10,753 nucleotides of DNA from NCBI GenBank assembly GCA_023248615.1, contig JAHFEI010000046.1, positions 1 through 10,753 on the forward strand, read 5' to 3'. How positions within the stretch are numbered: position 1 is the first letter of the stretch; each line of letters begins with the position of its first letter. Shown here piece after piece: positions 1-5,888 of the stretch. Source of the stretch: Nitrospinales bacterium. GTDB taxonomy: Bacteria > Nitrospinota_A > UBA7883 > JACRGQ01. A program made the translations under genes and the position numbers. The notes beneath the pieces were generated by a model, which saw only the letters and a program-made list of their open reading frames with translations, made no database searches and was not told where the DNA came from.

Positions 1-471
1 CTTGGCCTTACGCTTGCCAAAGATATTATGGAACTGCACGGAGGGGAACTGGGCGCAAGTTGCGAAATCGGCAAAGGGTGTACGTTCAGCCTTAAGTTGC
101 CGTATGTCCGCCCAAGGGTACTCATCGTGGATGACGACGTGGCGTTCAGGCTTTTGCACAAGATGAACCTAAGGAGAATGGAAGCCGACATCACCGAGGC
201 GGGCGATGGGAAAGAAGCTCTTGATATGGTGGCAAAAGCCTTGCCCCACCTGGTTATCACTGATATAAAGATGCCGGTTATGGACGGGCTGGAGCTACTG
301 GAAAAGCTGAAAGCCGATGCTGGGACGAAAGACATCCCCGTTATTGTGGTTAGCGGCGAGTACGGCATGGAGATACGGGATGCCGTATTTAATATGGGAG
401 CTGAAGATTTCGTGACAAAACCTTGCGAGCCGGACGACTTCATCCCAAGGGTCAGAAGGTTTATCGGGTAA
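1..471 (+). CDS. Hybrid sensor histidine kinase / response regulator, C-terminal part (5' truncated)
   Basis: The frame is open from base 1, so this is the 3' end of a longer gene (156 residues visible, stop TAA). Residues 1-33 are the end of a HATPase_c kinase domain: an opening LGLTLAK matches the G2 box, followed by the usual HGGELGASCEIGKGCTFSLKLP ending of histidine kinases. After only a few linker residues a receiver (REC) domain starts near residue 39. It has the acidic cluster D44-D45-D46, the phospho-acceptor D88 in LVITDIKMP, the switch Ser118 and the conserved Lys140 in VTKP. The protein would autophosphorylate and pass phosphate to its own receiver, or onward in a phosphorelay. 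The sensor region lies outside the window, so the signal is unknown. No output domain follows the receiver. Confidence 0.93.
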   Translation, partial: LGLTLAKDIMELHGGELGASCEIGKGCTFSLKLPYVRPRVLIVDDDVAFRLLHKMNLRRMEADITEAGDGKEALDMVAKALPHLVITDIKMPVMDGLELLEKLKADAGTKDIPVIVVSGEYGMEIRDAVFNMGAEDFVTKPCEPDDFIPRVRRFIG

Positions 472-484
472 CCTCCCTTGGGAT
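442..484. repeat. 10-bp perfect inverted repeat over the 3' end of the kinase gene
   Basis: Arms ATCCCAAGGG (442-451) and CCCTTGGGAT (475-484) are exact reverse complements separated by 23 nt that include the stop codon. The RNA could fold at the end of the kinase transcript. No T-run follows directly, so it is not a canonical intrinsic terminator. It may serve as a 3'-end stabiliser or a weak terminator between the convergent kinase and SUMF genes. Confidence 0.5.
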
Positions 485-557
485 GTTTGCCCTATTACGG
501 GCGGGTTTTGCCAACCTGTGTTATGCCCGTAGCGGTGGCGGCAAGCAACATTAGCCC

Positions 558-1520
558 CTACTTGGCGCACCTAAAGCCGGTATCGGCATCGCGAAAATCC
601 GGCGCGCCGTAAATGCGGCTGGCCGCCCGCAACCCGTATGCATTACGGTTCCACGACCCGCCGCGCAAAACATGCGCGTTGCCGTTGGCCGGGCCTTTGG
701 GATTGTCCTTGGGGCTACTTGCATAATAGCCGCCGTCATACAAGTCGGCCACCCACGCAAATACGTTTCCCGCCATGTCGTGCAACCCGAGGGCATTGGG
801 TGGATAGCCGCCTACGGGCGAGGTTTTTAGCAAGCCGGAATCCTGGTAGTTTGCATCGCCGGGAGCAATCTCATTTTTTCCGGTACCGTACTTTATCTTC
901 TTTCCCCCATCCCGCGCGGCGTATTCCCACTCCGCCTCTGTAGGCAAGCGGCCTCCTATTGAGGCGCAATAACTGTTTGCCTCATCCCAGCTGACCATTT
1001 CAACCGGGCAGTTGGGACATCCGCCGAAACGTGACGGGTTCTTCCCGGTCTTGGCCTCATATGCGGACTGCGTCACATGGTACTTGTCCATATGAAAATT
1101 TTCCAGGCAGACTTTGTGCGCAGGCTCTTCATCCTCGCCACCCTCATCAAACGTGTTCCCCATCACAAAACAGGCTCCCTTCACAAGCGCCATGGGAACA
1201 ACGACAACCGGCGCGGGAGGAGGTTGCGCCGTTTGGGCGGCAAGCGGCGTGGGCGGAACCGTTTGGGCGGCGGGCGGCGCGGGCTGGGATGCCTCCCTCT
1301 TTAGCGCCGTAATACGTATTTTGGCAATGGACGCGAATTTGCCCTTCGGGTAGTCCTTCAAGTATGCCTCAAGCTCTTCGATGCTCTTACTGTCCTTGAT
1401 GCTGTCCCAGAACATCATCTCCACGCCCAGGACGCTGGCGCCTTTCGACGTATCATCGGCAAAGGAATGGACAGGTAGCAAAACCGCCAGAAACACCGCA
1501 ATTGCAAAAATGGATTTCAT
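558..1520 (-). CDS. Secreted SUMF/FGE-fold (formylglycine-generating-enzyme-like) protein
   Basis: 320 residues from the ATG at 1520. That start is chosen because it opens a clean signal peptide (Met-Lys, hydrophobic to about residue 18, HSFA cleavage near 21) and has GGTGGGAAG just upstream; the reading frame is open for a further 29 codons. Residues 35-75 form a short helical segment (FWDSIKDSKSIEELEAYLKDYPKG) of a type often found in bacterial caspase and SUMF proteins. A Pro/Ala-rich linker (79-109) follows. Residues 110-320 are a complete FGE-sulfatase fold: MVSWDEA, RLPTEAEWEYAAR, GLHDMAGNVFAWVADLY, VLRGGSW and a terminal TGFRC. The two Cys residues that are catalytic in true formylglycine-generating enzymes, expected just after the RGGS motif, are absent (sequence WNRNAYGLRAASR), so oxidation of sulfatase Cys is unlikely. 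It probably has a binding or structural envelope role. It sits 23 bp downstream of the CDGSH gene and is probably cotranscribed with it. Confidence 0.9.
   Translation of the reverse strand: MKSIFAIAVFLAVLLPVHSFADDTSKGASVLGVEMMFWDSIKDSKSIEELEAYLKDYPKGKFASIAKIRITALKREASQPAPPAAQTVPPTPLAAQTAQPPPAPVVVVPMALVKGACFVMGNTFDEGGEDEEPAHKVCLENFHMDKYHVTQSAYEAKTGKNPSRFGGCPNCPVEMVSWDEANSYCASIGGRLPTEAEWEYAARDGGKKIKYGTGKNEIAPGDANYQDSGLLKTSPVGGYPPNALGLHDMAGNVFAWVADLYDGGYYASSPKDNPKGPANGNAHVLRGGSWNRNAYGLRAASRIYGAPDFRDADTGFRCAK
1229..1271. repeat. Imperfect 30-bp direct repeat in the Pro/Ala linker of the SUMF gene
   Basis: The 13-mer CCGTTTGGGCGGC occurs at 1229-1241 and again at 1259-1271, a 30-bp period. On the minus strand this encodes the repeated AAQT-type, proline-rich linker between the N-terminal helix and the FGE domain. 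It looks like a coding-repeat expansion that lengthens a flexible spacer. Confidence 0.7.
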
Positions 1521-1543
1521 GCTTCCCACCGTTGCAAACGGAC

Positions 1544-1795
1544 CTATATTTTCGTATGCGTGCCGTCGCACCACGGCGCCATTTTGGTGTGCTTGCAGGC
1601 GCACCACGGAACTTTACCGTCTTCCTTTATTTCCACTTTGCGGGGGCAGTTCTCTTCCCCTTCAAAACCTGCCGCCTTGTGCGCGCCATCGCAAAACGGC
1701 TGGGTTGCCGAATGCCCGCACCCGCACCAATAATAGGTGCCTGCTTTCATGTCCATGACGATAGGGGCTTTCTGTGCTACTTTGGGTTCCGGCAT
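1544..1795 (-). CDS. Double CDGSH iron-sulfur protein
   Basis: 83 residues with two CDGSH (zf-CDGSH, mitoNEET-type) motifs. The first is C24-x-C26...S29...P33-x-C35-D-G-A-H39; the second is C65-x-C67...T70...P74-x-C76-D-G-T-H80. Each should bind one [2Fe-2S] cluster through three Cys and one His, giving two clusters per chain as in CISD3-like small bacterial proteins. Such proteins are soluble electron- or cluster-transfer proteins; the partner is not known. There is no signal peptide, so it should be cytoplasmic. The start is well fixed by a perfect AGGAGG (1801-1806) five bases upstream of ATG. It is the first gene of a likely two-gene unit with the secreted SUMF protein, a pairing whose logic is not obvious because one product is cytoplasmic and the other exported. 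Confidence 0.93.
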   Translation of the reverse strand: MPEPKVAQKAPIVMDMKAGTYYWCGCGHSATQPFCDGAHKAAGFEGEENCPRKVEIKEDGKVPWCACKHTKMAPWCDGTHTKI

Positions 1796-1806
1796 GTTAT
1801 CCTCCT

Positions 1807-2108
1807 GTTAGGAACTTGGTTAATCGAAAATCCAAGGGAATACGGTCGCTCCGGCTCTCCCCTGCCCGAACAGCATACCTCACCTTTCGCCTAAGGTGTA
1901 TTCCTACTTTATCCATATCCGTGACAGGGCGGGATATCCCGTAGGGGCGGGTTTTAAACCCGCCATCCCCCCGTACCACCCAAATCCCTTTGGGCAGGTT
2001 CAGAGTATTTAAACTTTTCATAGCTACGCAAAAATTGTCATTCCCGCCCCTACAACATCCCGGAGATTGGGGGCTGTAAAATGTCCGCGACGAAGATGGG
2101 GCAAAGGA
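1807..2108. other. Non-coding interval with repeat-like sequence
   Basis: About 300 bp between the CDGSH start and the MNT stop. A 74-codon minus-strand frame crosses it but runs through the palindrome, shows no protein family and would overlap the CDGSH ribosome binding site, so I treat the interval as non-coding. It must hold the CDGSH promoter, but I could not pick a convincing pair of boxes. The right part carries the inverted-repeat segment described separately. Confidence 0.6.
1941..2053. repeat. MITE-like segment bounded by 11-bp inverted repeats, with internal palindrome
   Basis: GTAGGGGCGGG (1941-1951) and its exact reverse complement CCCGCCCCTAC (2043-2053) bound a 113-bp segment. 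The left end also contains a perfect 19-nt palindrome, GGCGGGTTT-T-AAACCCGCC (1946-1964). Such GTAGGGGCGGGTTT palindromes are a familiar intergenic repeat type in many environmental genomes. I see no clear target-site duplication and no coding sequence, so it may be a non-autonomous element or simply a pair of REP-like units. Confidence 0.5.
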
Positions 2109-2447
2109 CTACTGTTCTTCCTCGTAGACAGTCTCGCCATCCTCCGCAAACTGGGTGAACAGCGAGCCGCCGTGATGGAACTCGTCGCATGTAAGCGTAA
2201 TGATGTCGAACGGCACCTGGAATTTCTTCATGGCGGCAACTTCCGCGTCCTTGGTTATTGCGGCGCGCTCAAAAATGTCCCTATCCCGAAAGTCATCGGA
2301 CACTACCAGCAGGTCTATATCACTTTCCTCCTGCTCATCCCCGCGTGTGCGCGAGCCGTACAACACTATTTTGGAGACACGTATACCATCTTCCACAAGA
2401 CGGTCTTTCAGGCAATTAATGGCGGCTACAACCGCGTCTTTATCCAT
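2109..2447 (-). CDS. MNT-type nucleotidyltransferase, antitoxin partner of the HEPN protein
   Basis: 112 residues forming a minimal nucleotidyltransferase of the Pol-beta superfamily. The signature GSRTRGDEQEESDID gives G31-S32-x10-D43-x-D45, the GSx10DxD motif of MntA proteins, and D81 in PFDII is the likely third metal ligand, so the active site looks intact. In studied MNT/HEPN modules the MNT protein neutralises the HEPN RNase, in some cases by adding AMP to a Tyr near its active site; applying that here is inference. The start at 2447 is supported by GGGAGG at 2455-2460. It overlaps the end of the HEPN gene by 22 bp, indicating translational coupling, with the toxin-type gene first. Confidence 0.9.
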   Translation of the reverse strand: MDKDAVVAAINCLKDRLVEDGIRVSKIVLYGSRTRGDEQEESDIDLLVVSDDFRDRDIFERAAITKDAEVAAMKKFQVPFDIITLTCDEFHHGGSLFTQFAEDGETVYEEEQ

Positions 2448-2806
2448 TCCAGCGCCTCCCTGCTATGTGCTATCATCTGCCTGGTTTTCTCTTCGTCAAA
2501 GTTGTTCAGCATCCGGTGCAAATCGTCCGGGTAGCGTATCTGTGTGCTGACCCTGTTAAGGGTATAAATAAAATCGTACGTATGTTCCGGCACATGCATC
2601 TTCATCCGCTCTATGAGGTAGATAAGGCTGTGCGTTTTCGGCGGTATACGCCCAAGCTTGGCGGTGTAAAGCCCCTTCAACGCTTTTTCGATGGAAAGGT
2701 GGCACATGAAAACGGCGTAAAAAAATCGCCCCACGTTACAGATAAGCTCGGCGGTATCCATATCGAAATCCGCCTGGCGGAACCATTCGTTCGGTCTTTT
2801 CTTCAC
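2426..2806 (-). CDS. HEPN domain protein (putative toxin/RNase partner of MNT)
   Basis: 126 residues starting at a GTG (2804-2806). The domain begins at once (KKRPNEWFRQADFDMDTAELI) and no in-frame ATG lies close by; the longer upstream frame would run into greA. The sequence fits the PF05168 HEPN type: helix 1 with an early W and A/D pattern, FMCHLSIEKALKGLY (a conserved EKALKG helix), KTHSLIYLIE, and TQIRYPDD. R109-x4-H114 near the C-terminus matches the spacing of the HEPN Rx4-6H RNase motif, but the Tyr that follows in HepT (RX4HXY) is missing, so catalysis is uncertain. The ribosome binding site is weak (GGTGG). It is the second gene after greA on this strand, 74 bp away, and it overlaps the MNT gene. 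Confidence 0.85.
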   Translation of the reverse strand: MKKRPNEWFRQADFDMDTAELICNVGRFFYAVFMCHLSIEKALKGLYTAKLGRIPPKTHSLIYLIERMKMHVPEHTYDFIYTLNRVSTQIRYPDDLHRMLNNFDEEKTRQMIAHSREALEWIKTRL

Positions 2807-2880
2807 ATCACCACCGTCATCTGCGGAAAAGCCGTGCGCGGACCCAGCCCAAAGATATCCGCACCGGAAACCGCGCGGCG

Positions 2881-3354
2881 CTACTCGGCGCGGTTGTGTA
2901 TGGTAACAAGCTTTTTGATAATGTACTCTTTTTTGCCGGACGGGAGGGCAACCACAAATTCGTCCCCTGCCCTTTTCCCCATCATGGCCTTGCCTATTGG
3001 GGCCGCAATGGAAATCCTTCCCGCGTTCACATCCACCAGGTCGGCCACCACCAGCTCGTAGCAAATCTCTTTGCCCGTATCCAGGTCTTCCAGCGTCACC
3101 AGACTACCCAGCCCCACGCTGTCCGGCGATATTTTGGAAAGGTCGATAGAGCGCATGAAGCGGATGCGCTCGACAATCTGCGCTCCACGCGATTCCAAGT
3201 TGCGCTTTTTCTCCCGCGCCGCATGGTACTCGGCGTTTTCCTTCAAGTCGCCAAGTGCCGCGGCACGGTTAATCTCATTCGGTATTTCGACGGCCAGCAT
3301 ACGCTTGATTTGCGACATTTCCTTTTCAAGCTTATCAATAGTATCTTTGAACAT
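2881..3354 (-). CDS. greA: Transcription elongation factor GreA
   Basis: 157 residues, the normal GreA length. Residues 1-75 form the N-terminal coiled coil with the signature GDLKENAEYHAAREKK; the acidic tip residues D36 and E39 correspond to those that hold the catalytic metal in the RNA polymerase secondary channel. The C-terminal FKBP-like domain follows (VGLGSLVTLED, SIAAPIGKAMMGKRAGDEF, then a basic, YIIKKL-type ending). GreA rescues backtracked RNA polymerase by stimulating cleavage of the nascent RNA. The start at 3354 is chosen over an upstream frame extension because AGGTGG sits about 8 bp before it and the family begins here. A candidate promoter lies about 45 bp upstream. The HEPN/MNT genes follow in the same direction and may receive readthrough. 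Confidence 0.96.
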   Translation of the reverse strand: MFKDTIDKLEKEMSQIKRMLAVEIPNEINRAAALGDLKENAEYHAAREKKRNLESRGAQIVERIRFMRSIDLSKISPDSVGLGSLVTLEDLDTGKEICYELVVADLVDVNAGRISIAAPIGKAMMGKRAGDEFVVALPSGKKEYIIKKLVTIHNRAE

Positions 3355-3400
3355 CTTCTTCCACCTTTTAAAGCAATTGGATTCCTGCCAACTTACGGAA

Positions 3401-3428
3401 AGTTTACCATATCCGCCCAACAATCCAA
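3401..3428 (-). promoter_or_regulatory. Candidate sigma70 promoter for greA
   Basis: Reading the minus strand, a -35-like TTGGAT (3428-3423) is followed after 16 bp by TAAACT (3406-3401). A TG one base before the -10 makes it an extended -10. It would give a leader of about 40 nt before the greA ATG. The -35 is weak (TTG only), so this is a plausible rather than certain call. Confidence 0.45.
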
Positions 3429-3432
3429 CAAG

Positions 3433-3583
3433 GCAGGTGCAAATTCGGATGTGGGACAGTTTGATATCAATTCGACCACTCACGCGGCCTAACAACGGCA
3501 AGGCACGACCCGGAAACTGGCAGGTGCGGAAAGCCCGTTAAACCTCCCCGCACCTGCTCCTTTCTGGCGTCTCTGTACGCCAG
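3433..3583. repeat. Inverted-repeat cluster between greA and the outer-membrane gene
   Basis: Within the 256-bp gap 3355-3610, GCAGGTGCGG (3520-3529) and CCGCACCTGC (3548-3557) form a perfect 10-bp inverted repeat with an 18-nt loop. A second hairpin, CTGGCGT-ctctgt-ACGCCAG (3564-3583), lies next to it, and an 8-bp partial copy GCAGGTGC is at 3433-3440. On the minus strand both hairpins follow the outer-membrane gene and may end or protect its transcript, though neither is followed by a T-run. No gene is visible in the rest of the gap. Confidence 0.55.
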
Positions 3584-3610
3584 CCGTATCTCATGCCTGC
3601 AATGGGATGG

Positions 3611-4417
3611 CTAAAAGAATAGGTTTGCCCCCAAAATAAACCCTTTGGTCACGTCAGGAGCCATCGTGGTTCCCGCCGAGAGCCCTACTTTAGTGTCGAT
3701 TATCTGGGATCGGTAGCCAAACGTGAATGCCGCTCCGAAATCGGACAGCTTGTAGGCAAGGCCCAATTCACTCGAATAATAGGTGGCAGTGTCGGCGCTT
3801 GGTGAGGTGAATGTCGGACTGTAGCTGACATCCATAGCCCCGTAAGCAAAGTTGCCGTAAATGTTCCACTGCCCTGCGATGGCGGCGCTACCCATAAGGC
3901 CAAATGTGAGGCCGCCCATGGTAGTTGTGCTACTGGAAGGTGTGGAGACGACCGCCCCTATCTTGTACGTGTTGGTGTATTTTTGGACAACTTGTTTATA
4001 GCCGACTGAGACGGCAAGGTTTGGAATGATGTAGTAAGCCACGTTTGTGTCCAATTCACTTCTCTTAGCGGTGTTCATAAAACGGACGGGGGATGCAGAG
4101 GTGCCAGGATATGCGTCGGAATAGTCGGTAAAAGTGTAGCTAGTTTCCGGCATGTAGCCTGTTGAAAGGGCCCAGTTGCCGTACTTAAGGCTTAATGACG
4201 GGATGAGAGCGACAGTGCTGGTGGAATCGAAGGTTACTATATTGGAGCCAACAGTACTGCTTTCATTGAAATTGCCGGTCGTCCATGTATTGGCCCAGGC
4301 CTTTGCCCCGATATTGAACAGGAGCTTATCCCCCGAATCGCCATCGGCAAAAGCCACCTTGGAGCCTGAGGCCAGCATGAGGACAGACAAGGTAATGGCA
4401 AAAAATAACTTTTTCAT
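3611..4417 (-). CDS. Outer-membrane beta-barrel protein (porin-like), function unknown
   Basis: 268 residues. The N-terminus is a signal peptide (MKKLFFAITLSVLMLASGSK, cleavage near VAFA-DG, residue 24). The mature part is rich in Gly, Ser, Thr and aromatics, with alternating amphipathic strands typical of a barrel, for example LSLKYGNWALSTGY, NLAVSVGYKQV, WNIYGNFAYGAMDVSY and GAAFTFGYRSQ. It ends GFILGANLFF, whose terminal Phe is the usual BamA recognition signal. The length suggests a barrel of about 10-14 strands. No named family is recognised; residues around 90-110 and 205-215 look like surface loops rich in Ser/Thr. The start has GGGAG about 7 bp upstream. It is 86 bp from the caspase gene on the same strand, probably with its own promoter. 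Confidence 0.8.
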   Translation of the reverse strand: MKKLFFAITLSVLMLASGSKVAFADGDSGDKLLFNIGAKAWANTWTTGNFNESSTVGSNIVTFDSTSTVALIPSLSLKYGNWALSTGYMPETSYTFTDYSDAYPGTSASPVRFMNTAKRSELDTNVAYYIIPNLAVSVGYKQVVQKYTNTYKIGAVVSTPSSSTTTMGGLTFGLMGSAAIAGQWNIYGNFAYGAMDVSYSPTFTSPSADTATYYSSELGLAYKLSDFGAAFTFGYRSQIIDTKVGLSAGTTMAPDVTKGFILGANLFF

Positions 4418-4503
4418 TTACTACTCCCAAAATAGTGTTACTCAACTTGTAGAGGCCGGAAAAGCGCCTCAATCCCAACCGAATTTATTTTCACAACAAA
4501 TAC

Positions 4504-5694
4504 TTAAAAAGTGGGCGGCAAAAACACACCTTTCCCCCCGGTGTCTTTGCTCTTTTCCTCCAACTCCCTCCTCTCTTTCGCAAGCTTTTGGGCCTGCTCC
4601 CTAGCTCTTTGCTCCTGCTCCCTGGACCTCTGCTCCATCTCTCCTTTTTCCAACGCCAATTTCTCGGCCTGTTCCTTGGACTTTTTTTCCATCAACAGTT
4701 TTTCCTGCGCCATCCGCTCTTTTTCCTGCGCCATCCGCTGTTTTTCCTCTTCCATCCTGAGGCGTTCCTCCTCAAACTTTCTATTGTCTTGGGTCGGCAC
4801 TACATTCTCCTCCGGAGGCGGAACGATATTGGCCAGCCTGAAAATAAATTGCCCGCCCTCATCGCCAATACCGCTGATGGGCGCGCCTCTGGGCAGTTGC
4901 TTGCTGTCGGTGGAAACCTTGTCCTGCAATTCGGTCAATATATGCCCCACCGGCGTATACCCGCTCTGGTTCCTCTCCAGTATCTTCAAGAGGTAGTAGG
5001 CGAACGTGCTGTGGTTCTCCTTTCCTTGGTCAGGGACGGGGTAAAGCCCGCCTGACGTGATTATCCATCGGGACCTGTCCTTGTACAATTCCGCAATCGC
5101 CGCCGGGCTTACATTCCCCAAGCTCCTGGTTTTAACGCCCATAAGAGATTCCCCGAAGCAGGAATCCGCTATAGTCAATATGTGCTTTGCCTTTGAGCTT
5201 TTTATATATTCGCGGATGTCGCTGTTGCTGACGTATGAGGAATTCTCCCCCAATTCGGCATCGGTCGGAACCCAATCGCCCATCTTGGTTTCTTTGTCGT
5301 ACTCGCCGTGGCCGGCGTAGTAAATCACCAGGTTGTCATTCTCGGCAAGCGTTTTCGTAAACTGGCGAAGGGCATTCAGGATGTTCTTTCGCGTGGCCTT
5401 CTCATCGTAGAGCTCCTGCACCCGCTCCTCGGCAAACCCGTATTTTTCCTTCAGTAGCGCCGCCAGCGCCGATGCGTCCGCCCGGGCAGAAGCCAACTGC
5501 ATATCGGGGGGGAGGTTCTTGTATTTATCAATTCCGATAATGAGCGCCCAGTAAGTGCCGTTAACGGTTCCGTCTCCTGAATCCCTCTTCTGGGCTATGG
5601 AAGTCCCACGCATCTCCTGCGGGTTGGCAGATTGCACAGGGAAGCACACAAAGAGAAACACCAGCACAACTGATACGGCAAAGAACCTGCTCAT
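4504..5694 (-). CDS. Secreted caspase-like (peptidase C14) protein with C-terminal coiled coil
   Basis: 396 residues from the ATG at 5694, chosen because it opens a signal peptide (MSRFFAVSVVLVFLFVCFPVQSA) preceded by AAGAGGTG and a strong promoter. Residues 47-285 are a caspase p20-type domain: ALIIGIDKYKN, the catalytic His129 in YYAGHGEYD, and the nucleophile Cys179 in TIADSCFGESL, followed by WIITSGG and STFAYYLLKIL, as in C14 metacaspase-like families. Both dyad residues are present, so it should be an active Cys peptidase, probably with a preference for basic residues (inferred from the family). After a Pro linker (292-300), residues 305-383 are a highly charged Glu/Lys/Arg/Gln coiled coil that could mediate oligomerisation. 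The export signal places it in the periplasm or on the envelope. It is divergent from the Ig-like lipoprotein gene. Confidence 0.93.
   Translation of the reverse strand: MSRFFAVSVVLVFLFVCFPVQSANPQEMRGTSIAQKRDSGDGTVNGTYWALIIGIDKYKNLPPDMQLASARADASALAALLKEKYGFAEERVQELYDEKATRKNILNALRQFTKTLAENDNLVIYYAGHGEYDKETKMGDWVPTDAELGENSSYVSNSDIREYIKSSKAKHILTIADSCFGESLMGVKTRSLGNVSPAAIAELYKDRSRWIITSGGLYPVPDQGKENHSTFAYYLLKILERNQSGYTPVGHILTELQDKVSTDSKQLPRGAPISGIGDEGGQFIFRLANIVPPPEENVVPTQDNRKFEEERLRMEEEKQRMAQEKERMAQEKLLMEKKSKEQAEKLALEKGEMEQRSREQEQRAREQAQKLAKERRELEEKSKDTGGKGVFLPPTF
4699..4761. repeat. 21-bp tandem repeat in the caspase coiled-coil tail
   Basis: Units begin at 4699, 4720 and 4741: the first two are nearly identical (TTTTTCCTGCGCCATCCGCT plus one base) and the third is diverged. 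The 21-bp period encodes seven residues, one heptad (RMAQEKE type), so the coiled coil appears to have grown by in-frame heptad duplication. Confidence 0.75.
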
Positions 5695-5734
5695 ACTCGC
5701 ACCTCTTCTTGTGGGCAAACTACCTCCTACCTCT

Positions 5735-5762
5735 ATGCTACTCCGGATGCTCGTAATGTCAA
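5735..5762 (-). promoter_or_regulatory. Sigma70-type promoter of the caspase-like gene
   Basis: On the minus strand a perfect -35 TTGACA (5762-5757) is followed after 16 bp by TAGCAT (5740-5735, four of six consensus bases). The predicted start lies about 33 bp upstream of the ATG. This is the best promoter match in the window. Confidence 0.65.
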
Positions 5763-5807
5763 CCGCTTTCCTGAACAGCGACAGGGACTGCGAGAGGACT
5801 GCGAGGC

Positions 5808-5836
5808 TTGATTTTGGGGTGGTGTGGGAATACAAT
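5808..5836 (+). promoter_or_regulatory. Sigma70-type promoter of the Ig-like lipoprotein gene
   Basis: TTGATT (5808-5813), a 17-bp spacer, then TACAAT (5831-5836, five of six consensus bases). Transcription would begin near 5843, about 45 bp before the GTG start. Its -35 box is 45 bp from that of the divergent caspase promoter, so one regulator bound between them could act on both. Confidence 0.6.
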
Positions 5837-5888
5837 GCAACTAGGAAAAGGGTTCTCTTTTAAGGCTTCCAGTACGAGGGGTGCCAAA

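Noticed and set aside
1797..2021. 74-codon minus-strand frame upstream of the CDGSH gene
   Set aside because: It translates the palindromic repeat, overlaps the CDGSH ribosome binding site and matches no family; it is the kind of spurious protein that dispersed repeats often produce.
2807..3064. 86-residue N-terminal extension of the HEPN protein into greA
   Set aside because: The extension is greA read in another frame, and HEPN homology begins right at the GTG at 2806.
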